Source: Metasolibacillus sp. (GTDB lineage: Bacteria; Bacillota; Bacilli; Bacillales_A; Planococcaceae). From it: a DNA stretch of 64,000 bases. The notes under the pieces were generated by a model, which worked only from the letters and a program-made list of their open reading frames with translations, had not been told where the DNA came from and did not search any database. The position numbers were made by a program, and so were the translations under genes. The stretch's first letter is position 1. Each line of letters begins with the position of its first letter. Shown here piece after piece: positions 17,978 through 26,993 of the stretch. The DNA lies in assembly GCF_025291715.1 (NCBI RefSeq), contig NZ_JAMBIZ010000014.1:21633-85632 (forward strand). The letters run 5' to 3'.

Positions 17978-19909
17978 TTATGAGCGCACATGCGCAATAT
18001 AACGCCATCTAATCAAATAAAAATAAATAACTTGAATCATAATAATAAAGGAGAAAGCAAAAATAATTTCCTTTCCAAGAGACACGTGCATGACATTTTT
18101 TAAAATAGATTGCAGCACTAAAAAGGCAAACATACTATGCACCAAAGCAAGCCCCCACGGTAGGAAAAACTGTGGGAATAAATAGCGTGTAATTAAGCGC
18201 TTTTGCTCGTTATCGGTTAGTCCCATACGCTTTAATACATCAAATTGCTTCTTCTCACGCTCTAAGCTTGTATATAGCTTAAAGTAAATAAAGCTCCCTG
18301 CAGCTAGTAAAAATACAGCGACAACTAACAAGCCTACTAAAGTAAATAAAGAGTAGGCAGCTAATATATAAGAATAATTTAAGCCTGCATTTTCAAAGTA
18401 AAATGGCAGCGTATAACGATCCTTTAAATATTCCTCAGCAACTGTATAATATAGCTCTGCGCCAATATTTGCTGCATCAGCCCAGTTCGCAATATCAAAT
18501 GCGTATAAATGATAGCTTGGCTCCACAATATTTGCATGCTCAAATGGGTTCGTAATTTTTTCAAAATCCGTATCACTAACAATAATCGCATTGCGGCTAA
18601 TAATAGCGTCAGGGAAAATAAGCTTTGGATATACGCTATTAATAACAAGCTCAATATTATTTTCTTTTAACGTTGTACGCACAATTTTATTTTCGAGCTC
18701 TTTAATTGAGTCCTCTGAGTAAGCAATGAACATCGCTTCCCCATGCCCAATTCGCACCATTGGATAACCATAGGAAAATAGCAGTTGATTAATATCTGAT
18801 GCGCGAAACACTTCAACTGAATTGGACGTATGTGTAGACGTTTGCTTTTTTACAACAAAACGCGCCAAATTGTAGGATAATCCTGCCTCCTCTAATTCAT
18901 ATCGTAACGAGGAAATATGTGCTACCTCATAAGGATTATTGACAGTGCCTTTATAAATGATGCCAAGCGGATTGAGCTTATCGTATTGAGCTGTGTAGGA
19001 CGACAATGCGGATAATACACCTACGCATAAAAAAGCTAACGTCGAAACAAGCGTTACAACAACAAACATTTTGCGATTGCTGTACATAATATGCCCTTGC
19101 TCAGCAAGCGATAACATACGTGTCTTGCGCCAATACACCTTTTTGCGCTTTTTGATTCGTTCAATAAAGGCTAATATTGTATCCGTAAATATAAAATACG
19201 TACCGATTGTCACGATAAGTGGAATGACTAGCAGCATAATTGGAAGTGTCACAAATGTCGTGATAATTGCTAAAAGATAGCCAAGCCCCACTAAAAAAAT
19301 ACCTAGCCATGCACGAATTTTCGAATACGCATTGGACACATCAACCGATTGGTGTCCCTTTAGTAAGTCGATTAGCTTTGTTTCCCTTGTCATTAATACA
19401 CTAATAAAAGAAATCACGACAAAGGCGCTCATAAAGACAGTTAATGTTAAAACAAATGGCTCCCATGAAAAATAAAGAGGTAGCTCATCTAAATATAAAA
19501 TTTCGCGTACAATCATAAAGAAAAATTTTGAAAAGGCGTAGCCAAATACAATGCCAAAAAAACTAGAAATAACCCCGATTAACATCGTTTCTAAAAAGAC
19601 CAGCTTGCTTAATTGCCTTTTTTCCATACCGAGATGTAGCAAAATCGCAAACTCTTTAGAGCGTGCCTCTAAAAAGGCCTTCATTGAATAAAAAATAAAA
19701 AACCATGAAAACAGCATTAAAATAATTTCAGCAACAAGCATGCCGAGCAAGGATACATTTCCTAAAAAGCCTTGTTCACTTGCTGGATGAAACATCAGCA
19801 TCGAATAAATAAAGAAAACAAAAACTGAGAAAAAGCTTGCCATAAAAAAGGCTGCATATATGCGGAAATTGCGAAACACATTACGGTAAGCGAATTGTTG
19901 AAAGGTCAC
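17978..19909 (-). CDS. Bce-type ABC transporter permease (FtsX family)
   Basis: A 643-residue permease with about ten hydrophobic segments and a large extracellular domain (roughly residues 310-510) between segments 7 and 8, the layout of BceB/YxdM. Such permeases form a sensory complex with a cognate histidine kinase and protect against cell-wall-active peptides (family knowledge). It starts at GTG with GGAGGG upstream, overlapping the ATPase gene by 29 bases. The four genes RR-HK-ATPase-permease form a tight operon. Confidence 0.9.
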   Translation of the reverse strand: MTFQQFAYRNVFRNFRIYAAFFMASFFSVFVFFIYSMLMFHPASEQGFLGNVSLLGMLVAEIILMLFSWFFIFYSMKAFLEARSKEFAILLHLGMEKRQLSKLVFLETMLIGVISSFFGIVFGYAFSKFFFMIVREILYLDELPLYFSWEPFVLTLTVFMSAFVVISFISVLMTRETKLIDLLKGHQSVDVSNAYSKIRAWLGIFLVGLGYLLAIITTFVTLPIMLLVIPLIVTIGTYFIFTDTILAFIERIKKRKKVYWRKTRMLSLAEQGHIMYSNRKMFVVVTLVSTLAFLCVGVLSALSSYTAQYDKLNPLGIIYKGTVNNPYEVAHISSLRYELEEAGLSYNLARFVVKKQTSTHTSNSVEVFRASDINQLLFSYGYPMVRIGHGEAMFIAYSEDSIKELENKIVRTTLKENNIELVINSVYPKLIFPDAIISRNAIIVSDTDFEKITNPFEHANIVEPSYHLYAFDIANWADAANIGAELYYTVAEEYLKDRYTLPFYFENAGLNYSYILAAYSLFTLVGLLVVAVFLLAAGSFIYFKLYTSLEREKKQFDVLKRMGLTDNEQKRLITRYLFPQFFLPWGLALVHSMFAFLVLQSILKNVMHVSLGKEIIFAFSFIIMIQVIYFYLIRWRYIAHVRS

Positions 19910-20654
19910 CCACTTGCCCTCCTAATAAACTTAAAACATTTAAAATACGCTGAAAAAACGTTTGGCGGCGGTCATCACTATAAATTTCATTAAAGAACTC
20001 ACCATCTTTAATAAATAACACACGGTCACAGTAGCTCGCTGCGATTGGATCATGTGTTACCATAACAATCGTCGCCTGTCGCTCCTTATTAATTTTACTT
20101 AACAGTTCCAACACCTCTCTTGATGCATGTGAATCAAGATTTCCCGTTGGCTCATCCGCCAATATAATAGAAGGTTGGTGAATTAATGCTCGTGCAATCG
20201 CTGTACGCTGTGCTTGTCCCCCAGAAATTTCATTTGGACGCTTTTCTAAAATAGCTTCAATGCCTAATTTCTCTGCTAAATCAGCAAGACGCTTTTCCAT
20301 CACTTGCAATGGCTGGTTATCAAGCGTTAACGGCAGAACGATATTTTCCTCGACCGTTAGCATTGGTAATAAATTGAAGTCTTGAAACACGAAGCCGAGC
20401 TGGCGACGACGAAAATATGCGAGCTCCGTTTTATTTAAGCTTTGTGGCTTAATTTTCTCTAAAATAATTTCACCTGACGTCGGATGATCGATTGTTGAAA
20501 TCATATTCAGTAATGTTGTTTTACCGCTTCCAGATGGTCCCATAATCGCTAAAAACTCACCTTTTTCCACTTCAAAGCTTAGCTGATTGAGCGCGCGATG
20601 TGTTACTTTTCCTTCATATACCTTTGTTACTTCATTGATTTGTAAAATCGCCAC
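19881..20654 (-). CDS. Bce-type ABC transporter ATP-binding protein
   Basis: This 257-residue ATPase has Walker A GPSGSGKTT (39-47), a Q-loop, the signature SGGQAQRTAIARAL and Walker B ILADEPTGNLDS, as in BceA/YxdL/MacB-type ATPases. It starts at GTG after GGGGGA, two bases beyond the kinase stop. It powers the permease encoded next. The C-terminus runs 29 bases into the permease gene. Confidence 0.93.
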   Translation of the reverse strand: MAILQINEVTKVYEGKVTHRALNQLSFEVEKGEFLAIMGPSGSGKTTLLNMISTIDHPTSGEIILEKIKPQSLNKTELAYFRRRQLGFVFQDFNLLPMLTVEENIVLPLTLDNQPLQVMEKRLADLAEKLGIEAILEKRPNEISGGQAQRTAIARALIHQPSIILADEPTGNLDSHASREVLELLSKINKERQATIVMVTHDPIAASYCDRVLFIKDGEFFNEIYSDDRRQTFFQRILNVLSLLGGQVGDLSTIRLP

Positions 20655-20656
20655 AA

Positions 20657-21655
20657 TTATCCCCCATTTCGCTCGCTTGAAAATGTAATATATACCGTTG
20701 TCCCAACCCCGACCTCTGATGTAATGACAAGCTGATGCCCTAGCTTATCGCATATTTCATTTGCTAAATATAGCCCCATGCCCGTTGATTCCCCTGTTTT
20801 GCGTCCATTTTCTCCTGTAAAGAAAGCCTTTGTAACACGTGATAAATCTGATCTTGGTATGCCAATCCCTTCATCTTTAATTGATAAAGTGATGCTGCCT
20901 CCCTTTTGTCGTGCACAAATCACAATTTTTTTATTCGGCTCAAATGTGTATTTCACCGCATTCGTAATAAACTGACTTAATGCAAATTGTAGCGATTTTG
21001 AATCGCTTGCAATTGTAAACTCCTCATCAATATGCACTTCTGGAAAAACTCGATTCGTAATAAATAGACGTTTATGCTCATTAATAACCGTTGTGACAAT
21101 CGCCTTCAATGGTACTTGCTCCACCTGCATATCGTCCTCAAAGCTATCCAGGCGCGCACTCATTAATACCATATCCAGCCCTCGTTTTAGTCGCTCCACT
21201 TCCTCCTGTACACTTTTTTTATCAAGTGGTGCTTCCTCCTGCAAAAGTAGCTCTAAAACAGCAATTGGTGTTTTCATTTGGTGAATCCATTGATTCATAA
21301 ATTTGTATTGACGTTTTTGCTTCGCATATAATGCTTGCACTTCATTTTGGTACACATAATATAGCTGGTGCATATATTTTTCCGTTTGCATATATTCCAT
21401 TGTTTTTGCATTTTTTTGTAGCGCATCCTCCATCGTCACAGGCAGCTGCATAATTTTACTTAAGTAACGACGGCGCAGCATATAACGTACAGCTAAAAAG
21501 GATATAATTAAAATTGTGCTAATGACAATGCTATAAACAGCTGTTTCAAAATTACGAAAGCCATCTAACCAATATAGAAGTAACACAAATAGCACAAGTA
21601 GCACTTGAAAAATAATATAGGAAATATGTTCTTGTAAAAAAAGCTTCAATCCCAT
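20657..21655 (-). CDS. Bce-type (intramembrane-sensing) histidine kinase
   Basis: A 332-residue kinase with two transmembrane helices (about 11-30 and 40-59) and almost no extracellular loop, the hallmark of intramembrane-sensing BceS-like kinases that depend on their transporter for signal detection. The phospho-acceptor is His125 in WIHQMKTP. HATPase motifs follow: N-box FITNAVKYT, G1 DEGIGIP and G2 STGMGLYLA. Its ATG overlaps the response-regulator stop by one base (TAATG), so the two are translationally coupled. Confidence 0.93.
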   Translation of the reverse strand: MGLKLFLQEHISYIIFQVLLVLFVLLLYWLDGFRNFETAVYSIVISTILIISFLAVRYMLRRRYLSKIMQLPVTMEDALQKNAKTMEYMQTEKYMHQLYYVYQNEVQALYAKQKRQYKFMNQWIHQMKTPIAVLELLLQEEAPLDKKSVQEEVERLKRGLDMVLMSARLDSFEDDMQVEQVPLKAIVTTVINEHKRLFITNRVFPEVHIDEEFTIASDSKSLQFALSQFITNAVKYTFEPNKKIVICARQKGGSITLSIKDEGIGIPRSDLSRVTKAFFTGENGRKTGESTGMGLYLANEICDKLGHQLVITSEVGVGTTVYITFSSERNGG

Positions 21656-22359
21656 TACATTTCCTCCGCACTTAGAACAAAGCGATAGCCTGCACCACGC
21701 ACCGTCTCAATTGCCGACTTCACATTGTAATCCGCTAGCTTTTTACGAACGCGCGTCATATTGACATTGAGCGTATTTTCATCCACAAATGCTTGATCAT
21801 CCCATAATTGCTCTAACAACGCATCACGCGACACAACCTTTGGCGCTTGTCCAAGCAGTAAATCTAAAATAATGCATTCCTTTTTTTGCAAAGGAATCAC
21901 AATATCCTTCACATGCAGCTCCATGCTTTCTAAATACAGCGTCAGTATCCCTTGCTTTACTGTGCGCTCCTCCTGTCTTGCTGCATACTCCCCGTATGTA
22001 CGACGCAAGTGACTACGAATTTTCGCCAGCACAATTTCATAATTGAACGGCTTCGTAATAAAATCATCCCCACCATTTTCTAACGCAAAAATCTGATCCA
22101 TCTCTCCAGAACGTGCTGAAATAAACAAAATCGGACATGTCGTATGCTGTCGTAGCTGACGGCACCAATAATAGCCATCATACGCGGGTAAATTTATATC
22201 AAGCAGCACCATATGTGGTGCAAATGCTAAAAACTCTTCAATCAACGCATCAAAATCCTGCACCACCGCTACTTCATATTGATATTTACGCAGCGTATCT
22301 GCAAGCAAGGAAGCGATCTTCTTATCATCTTCCACAATAAAAATTCGATGCTTCTCCAT
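21655..22359 (-). CDS. Bce-type response regulator (OmpR/PhoB family)
   Basis: The ATG at 22357-22359 (MEKHRIFIVEDD) follows AAGGAGG at nine bases. The 234-residue protein has a receiver domain with Asp11, Asp12 and phospho-acceptor Asp54, then a winged-helix DNA-binding domain (VDENTLNVNMTRVRKKL). It should activate this operon or a peptide-resistance transporter when its kinase detects a peptide-bound transporter (family knowledge). No obvious palindromic or repeated binding box was found upstream by eye. Confidence 0.92.
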   Translation of the reverse strand: MEKHRIFIVEDDKKIASLLADTLRKYQYEVAVVQDFDALIEEFLAFAPHMVLLDINLPAYDGYYWCRQLRQHTTCPILFISARSGEMDQIFALENGGDDFITKPFNYEIVLAKIRSHLRRTYGEYAARQEERTVKQGILTLYLESMELHVKDIVIPLQKKECIILDLLLGQAPKVVSRDALLEQLWDDQAFVDENTLNVNMTRVRKKLADYNVKSAIETVRGAGYRFVLSAEEM

Positions 22360-22529
22360 CGTCAAATCCCTCCTTTTTCCAGGTGCCAGGCACTCACACA
22401 ATTCTCACACAATTTATGTAGACGCTCCAACTAGCCAAGTAGTTGCTAAATGCCTCCTTCTTAAGCTTACATGATTTTATGTCAAAAATGAAATCACAAA
22501 ACAGCCTTAAATTCTTAAAATAAAAATTA

Positions 22530-22565
22530 GGGCTGTCCAGAAAGAAGTTTCTTTCCAGACAGCCC
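22530..22565 (-). terminator. Terminator of lplJ
   Basis: GGGCTGTC pairs with GACAGCCC and, further in, GAAAGAA pairs with TTCTTTC. On the minus strand the hairpin is followed by TAATTTTTATTTT. Confidence 0.85.
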
Positions 22566-22579
22566 CTTACTACAGCTTA

Positions 22580-23572
22580 TTAATAAATCAACTGCAAAAA
22601 GTCTTCGATTGTAATACCGCCAAAATATGTCGCAATATCGATTTTCTTTAATGCCTCAGCAATTGCGGCACGCTCATATTTACAGCCTGTTAAAAGCTGC
22701 TCCACTTCCGCTACATCGCCAACACCGAAGAAGTCTCCATAAATTTTTATTTCCTCAATAATACCGCGATTCACCTCTAAGCGAATATCGATACCGCCAG
22801 ATGGGAAGCGATGTGTTTTTTGAATATTGAAGCGTGGCGATTTGCCGTAATTCCATTCCCATTTTTGATAGCGCTCTGCTGATAGCTCATGGATTTTCGT
22901 CCAATCCTCGTCTGTTAGCTCATAGTAGCGAATGTTTTCTTCGCCATTGAAAATTGATTTTAAAATTTCCATACGGAATTGCTCTACTGAAATTTTGTCT
23001 GTTAAAAACTCTGAAATGTTGGCAACGCGTGAACGCACTGATTTAATGCCTTTTGATTCGATTTTATCCTTTTTCACCTTCAATGCTGAGACAACTTGGT
23101 CAATATCTGTATCAAACATTAACGTACCGTGGCTAAACATGCGACCACGTGTTGCATATTGAGCGTTGCCTGAAACTTTGCGCCCTTCCGCTAAAATATC
23201 ATTACGTCCTGATAGCTCTGCATTGACACCTAATTTCGCTAATGCGTCAACTACAGGCTGCGTGAACTTTTTATAGTTGTGGAAGCTATCACCGTCATCC
23301 TTCGTTAAGAAGCTAAAGTTCAAATTGCCTAAATCATGATAAACAGCACCACCACCTGATAAACGGCGCACAACGATAATGTTATTATCCTCTACATAAT
23401 CTGTATTAATTTCTTCAATTGTATTTTGATTTTTGCCAATGATAATAGATGGTTGGTTGATATAGAACAGCAAAAAATCATCCTGCTCAATATCCATATT
23501 GCGTAGAATATACTCTTCAATTGCTAAGTTAATGCGTGGGTCTGTAATGCCTTTATTATCAATAAAATACAT
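22580..23572 (-). CDS. lplJ: Lipoate-protein ligase LplJ
   Basis: LplJ activates free lipoate or octanoate with ATP and attaches it to lipoyl domains of 2-oxoacid dehydrogenases and GcvH. The ATG at residue 8 of the longest reading (MYFIDNKGITDPR) gives 330 residues, near the B. subtilis length, with AAGGGA nine bases upstream. Motifs include QPSIIIGKNQNTIEEIN, RRLSGGGAVYHDLGNLNFSF, and the substrate lysine region KVSGNAQY. It is divergent from yhfH. Confidence 0.95.
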   Translation of the reverse strand: MYFIDNKGITDPRINLAIEEYILRNMDIEQDDFLLFYINQPSIIIGKNQNTIEEINTDYVEDNNIIVVRRLSGGGAVYHDLGNLNFSFLTKDDGDSFHNYKKFTQPVVDALAKLGVNAELSGRNDILAEGRKVSGNAQYATRGRMFSHGTLMFDTDIDQVVSALKVKKDKIESKGIKSVRSRVANISEFLTDKISVEQFRMEILKSIFNGEENIRYYELTDEDWTKIHELSAERYQKWEWNYGKSPRFNIQKTHRFPSGGIDIRLEVNRGIIEEIKIYGDFFGVGDVAEVEQLLTGCKYERAAIAEALKKIDIATYFGGITIEDFLQLIY

Positions 23573-23627
23573 GCTGTATCTTCCCTTCATCATATGTTCA
23601 AATTTATTTTACATGAAATTAGGCATT

Positions 23628-23690
23628 TTGTGTTGACGAATGCATACTGTTATAATACAATACATATAAATAAATCAGTATTATAACAGT
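23628..23690 (+). promoter_or_regulatory. yhfH promoter with a 13-bp inverted repeat
   Basis: TTGTGT (23628-23633), 17 bases, then a perfect TATAAT (23651-23656) form a plus-strand promoter. A perfect 13-bp inverted repeat ACTGTTATAATAC (23646-23658) / GTATTATAACAGT (23678-23690), spaced by 19 bases, overlaps the -10 and extends over the likely start of transcription. It could be an operator, or an RNA hairpin in the yhfH leader. Confidence 0.6.
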
Positions 23691-23708
23691 TAGCTCAAGG
23701 AGAGGAAA

Positions 23709-23840
23709 ATGATTATGTTAGAAAACGTAGTGGAATTTTTCAGAAACTTGCCAGAGAAAACTTGTGTACAATGCGGCAAAGCAATGGAAGAGCAAAGTGA
23801 ATGCTACAGCCATTGTTGCGAAAACTGCAATACAAACTAA
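23709..23840 (+). CDS. yhfH: YhfH-like small zinc-ribbon protein
   Basis: A 43-residue protein with four regularly placed cysteine groups (CVQCGK, SECYS, HCCENC), consistent with a small zinc ribbon, preceded by ENVVEFFRNLPEK. It resembles the YhfH family found beside lplJ in B. subtilis. AAGGAG lies six bases before the ATG; a second ATG follows two codons on. Its own promoter and strong terminator mark a monocistronic unit. Function unknown. Confidence 0.85.
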   Translation: MIMLENVVEFFRNLPEKTCVQCGKAMEEQSECYSHCCENCNTN

Positions 23841-23897
23841 TCCCATGAATCGCATCCCTATGATGATTCTATAAATGAACTGCTTACGCATAAAGGG

Positions 23898-23940
23898 CAG
23901 TAGGAGGGCAAGTGTTCATTTGCCCTCCTACTGTCTTTTT
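23898..23940 (+). terminator. Terminator of yhfH
   Basis: A perfect 14-bp stem (CAGTAGGAGGGCAA and its complement at 23920-23933) is followed by TCTTTTT. Confidence 0.93.
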
Positions 23941-23968
23941 GCATGGATATGTTTAGCCCACTAAAAAA

Positions 23969-24003
23969 TTGCCTGAAAAGTAGCATGCTACTCTTTCAGG
24001 CAA
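23969..24003 (-). terminator. Terminator of yhgE
   Basis: TTGCCTGAAA pairs with TTTCAGGCAA around a smaller inner stem (TAGCATGCTA). Minus-strand T-run TTTTTTAG follows. Confidence 0.85.
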
Positions 24004-24014
24004 TTTCATTTTTA

Positions 24015-26198
24015 TTATGCTTGTTGTTGCTTTGAATAACGACGTGTGAAAACTAATGCGAAGTAGCCAAGTGTAATTGCTAAGCATACAAGTGTGAAGC
24101 CTGCTAATACTGCAAAGTTAAAGCCTAAGAATGCTCCATCACCTGTAGAGATTGCTACTTTAAATGCTTGCACTGAGTACGTCATTGGGAAGAATGGGTT
24201 GAATGCACGTAATGGCATTGGCACTAATTCTAATGGGAACGTACCCGCACTCGTTGTTAATTGGATGATTAAAATAAGAATCGCTACGAAGCGTCCTGGG
24301 TCACCCATAATCGATACAAGCATTTGAACAATCGCTAAGAACGTAAAGCTTGTTAATACCGTTGTGACAATAAACCACGGTAGGCTATCTACTTCAAGTC
24401 CTAAAATGCCAACAACAATCGCAATCGTAATCGCAGATTGGATAATACCAACGACTGCTAAAACTGATACTTTACTAAAGAACCAAGCGACAGGATTTGT
24501 TGGGCGTACTGCTGGCTCAACAAATGGGAAAACAATCGAAATTAATAATGCCCCTACGAATAAGCCTAAAGAAATAAAGTATGGTGCAAAACCTGTGCCA
24601 TAGTTTGGTACATGGTTAACAACTGTTTTATCTACATCAACTGGCTGTGCCACCATTTCATAGTTGGCATCACCTGAGTCAATTTTAGCCTCTTCACTTG
24701 CATCCTGTAGTTTTGATGTTAATGTTTCTGTACCTTCTGCAAGCTCTTTTGTACCGTCTGCTAACGTTGTAGAGCCCTCTGCAAGCTCACCAGATTTTTC
24801 AGCAAGCAATGATGTACCATCATTTAATTTACCTGAACCTGTTACTAACGTATTTAAGCCCGTTGCTAATTCATTAGCACCTTTTTTAGCTGCACCTGCA
24901 CCTTGTGTTAATTCATTTAACTTTTCAGCCATTGTCGCATTGCCGCCAGCAATATTTTGAATACCGCCACGTAATGCATCGCTATTTGCGACTAAATCAT
25001 TAGCACCCGCACTAATTTGTTGCTGTGCTGCAAGCAATTGGCTGCTGCTTTCGTTTAACTGTGCTGCACCTTGCTGCAATGAGCCTGTGCTTGTCGTTAA
25101 ATTATTTAAGCCACTAGCTAATTGTGTGCTACCTTCATTTAATTGCTTTAATGTTGCCTGTAAGCTGGCTGCCTGCTCTTCAGGAAGCGTCGCTAAAATT
25201 TGCTGCATTTGCTCTGATAATGAGCCAATACCTGCATTTAATTTTGTTGCACTTTCACTTAATTGGCTTGCACCCGTCTGTAAATTCTCTGTATTTTGCG
25301 TTAAAGAATTTAAGCCTTGATTAAATGCTTGTTGCTTTTCTACTAATGTATTTTGACCTTCAGCAACTTTTGCTGCGCCATCTGTATAATTGTTAATACC
25401 TTGTGCTAATTGCTTTGCACCCGCTGATAATTCACCAGCGCCTGCCGATAATTGTGAGCTACCTTGCTCTAGCTTTGCAACACCATCAGCTAAGCTTGTT
25501 GCACCTGTTGCTGCTTTTTGTGCACCTTGCTTTAATTCGCTCGTACCGTCAGCTAGCTCGATTGTGCTTGATGCTAATTGCTCTAAATAGCCTTGTAAAT
25601 CTCCAGCACCATCCATTAGCTTTTGTGCACCTTCATCTAATTTTGATGCGCCATCTGCTGCCTCAGCAAAACCATCTCCAAGCTTTGTAATGGAAGTAAA
25701 TAATTTTTCAGCATATGTTTTTGATACTTGTGAATTCACTTCAATTTTAATTTTTTCCATTGCTGTTTCACCAATTTGAGCACTTAAAAAGTTAAAGCCT
25801 TCATTTGGTATATAATCAATGACTAATTTTGAAGGTTCTTTATCAAGCAATGTTGTTGCATGCTGTGAAAAGTTTTCTGGAATGCGAATTAACATATAAT
25901 AATTGCGATCCTGCAATTGCTTTTCTGCATCCTCTGCTGAGATTTCCTCAAATTTAAATTGCTCACTGGAGACAAGCTTATCTGTTAGCTCTTCACCAAG
26001 ATGCATCGTTTCGCCTTCAAAATTTGCACCGCTATCTTCATTGACAATCGCAACTGGTAAATTCGTTAATTGTGCATATGGATTCCAAAATGCCCATAAA
26101 AACATGCCGCTATATAGTACTGGTATAAATAACACCGCGACAATCGATACTAACATTTTGCGTGTCTTAAAAATCTGTAACCATTCTGATTTAAACAC
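24015..26198 (-). CDS. yhgE: YhgE/Pip family membrane protein
   Basis: An about 727-residue protein of the YhgE/phage-infection-protein family. It has one N-terminal membrane helix (about 18-40), a long extracellular region (about 45-520) and five or six C-terminal membrane helices of ABC-2-permease type. Residues about 180-500 carry many heptad-like repeats of the form GAxxLxxGxxxL (LADGTSELKQGAQ, LAQGINNYTDGAA), predicted to make a long coiled rod. GTG at 26196-26198, eight bases after AAAGG, is the best start. A TetR gene (YhgD-like) lies upstream, with a matching operator in between. Confidence 0.9.
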   Translation of the reverse strand: MFKSEWLQIFKTRKMLVSIVAVLFIPVLYSGMFLWAFWNPYAQLTNLPVAIVNEDSGANFEGETMHLGEELTDKLVSSEQFKFEEISAEDAEKQLQDRNYYMLIRIPENFSQHATTLLDKEPSKLVIDYIPNEGFNFLSAQIGETAMEKIKIEVNSQVSKTYAEKLFTSITKLGDGFAEAADGASKLDEGAQKLMDGAGDLQGYLEQLASSTIELADGTSELKQGAQKAATGATSLADGVAKLEQGSSQLSAGAGELSAGAKQLAQGINNYTDGAAKVAEGQNTLVEKQQAFNQGLNSLTQNTENLQTGASQLSESATKLNAGIGSLSEQMQQILATLPEEQAASLQATLKQLNEGSTQLASGLNNLTTSTGSLQQGAAQLNESSSQLLAAQQQISAGANDLVANSDALRGGIQNIAGGNATMAEKLNELTQGAGAAKKGANELATGLNTLVTGSGKLNDGTSLLAEKSGELAEGSTTLADGTKELAEGTETLTSKLQDASEEAKIDSGDANYEMVAQPVDVDKTVVNHVPNYGTGFAPYFISLGLFVGALLISIVFPFVEPAVRPTNPVAWFFSKVSVLAVVGIIQSAITIAIVVGILGLEVDSLPWFIVTTVLTSFTFLAIVQMLVSIMGDPGRFVAILILIIQLTTSAGTFPLELVPMPLRAFNPFFPMTYSVQAFKVAISTGDGAFLGFNFAVLAGFTLVCLAITLGYFALVFTRRYSKQQQA

Positions 26199-26221
26199 TG
26201 ACATCACCTTTCTTTTTACGT

Positions 26222-26248
26222 AATGACCAAAAACGTCAATTGGTCATT
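26222..26248. promoter_or_regulatory. Candidate TetR operator upstream of yhgE
   Basis: AATGACCAA (26222-26230) and TTGGTCATT (26240-26248) form a 9-bp inverted repeat with a nine-base spacer, 24 bases before the yhgE start. The same half-site occurs upstream of the TetR gene. Confidence 0.7.
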
Positions 26249-26294
26249 TTAGACCAATAAAAAATCAAGTTTCCCTAATCGAAAACTGATTTTG

Positions 26295-26867
26295 TTATTG
26301 CTTTTGTAAGCCTCTAAAAATCGTTTGCTTAAAGATATCCAAAATTTGATCCTCACCCATCGGCTCATCATGTATTTGCTGCCAATCTACAACAAATGCT
26401 AAATAAGATTTAAACAATAAATACGCGACAAGTGGCGCATCACATTCATGCACCTCACCTTTGCTAATCCCCGTTTCAATGCGGCTTGCAATATAGGAGA
26501 TTCCCTCACTTTCAATATCCTGAAGCATCTGTTTAACCGCTGGCGTGCGCAGCTCCTTTTCCTCCTCAATTAATTTGGCGAAAAGTACGTGGCGCTCTCT
26601 AAATTCCAGCATTTTCATTAATACGCTATGCCCGTTTTCTGTAAAGGACTGATTCGTATCAATCGTTGCATCCATCGCCACTTTCATTTCCTTAATAAGC
26701 GACATCACAACTTCCTTTAAAATTTCTTCTTTATTAGAGAAAAAAGTATAAATCGTCCCTTTACCGACATTCGCAATTTTAGCAACTTGCTCCATTGTCG
26801 TTCCTTTATAGCCGAATAAAGAAAACGACTTTGTTGCTGCCTCTAAAATTTCCTGCCTACGATCCAA
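26295..26867 (-). CDS. yhgD: TetR-family transcriptional regulator (YhgD-like)
   Basis: The 190-residue protein starts at TTG seven bases after GGGGGG. The N-terminal helix-turn-helix is clear (TTMEQVAKIANVGKGTIYTFFSNKEEIL, about residues 21-48), followed by an all-helical ligand-binding domain. It very likely represses itself and yhgE, since both upstream regions share TGACC/GGTCA inverted repeats. The yhgD-yhgE pairing next to the hem genes is as in B. subtilis, although here extra genes separate it from hemY. Confidence 0.92.
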   Translation of the reverse strand: MDRRQEILEAATKSFSLFGYKGTTMEQVAKIANVGKGTIYTFFSNKEEILKEVVMSLIKEMKVAMDATIDTNQSFTENGHSVLMKMLEFRERHVLFAKLIEEEKELRTPAVKQMLQDIESEGISYIASRIETGISKGEVHECDAPLVAYLLFKSYLAFVVDWQQIHDEPMGEDQILDIFKQTIFRGLQKQ

Positions 26868-26910
26868 TTTATTTCCCCCCTTTTTCCATAAAGAATCACT
26901 TTAAAAGCGA

Positions 26911-26945
26911 AATGACCAGAAAACCATTTCGGTCATCTGGTCATT
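26911..26945. promoter_or_regulatory. Candidate TetR autoregulatory operator
   Basis: AATGACCAG (26911-26919) and CTGGTCATT (26937-26945) are inverted, with a further GGTCAT (26931-26936) between them, giving three half-sites upstream of the TetR start. They match the half-sites in the operator before yhgE. Confidence 0.7.
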
Positions 26946-26993
26946 ATTATACATGTCTCAAAAAAATTTGCAAGCATTTATTCAAAAAAATTT

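Noticed and set aside
23646..23690. Classical PerR box
   Set aside because: TTATAAT half-sites are present but lie 19 bases apart rather than in the 7-1-7 arrangement.
24094..25690. Several plus-strand open reading frames opposite yhgE
   Set aside because: They are antisense shadows produced by the repetitive GAxxLxxG coding pattern; none has a convincing SD or start.
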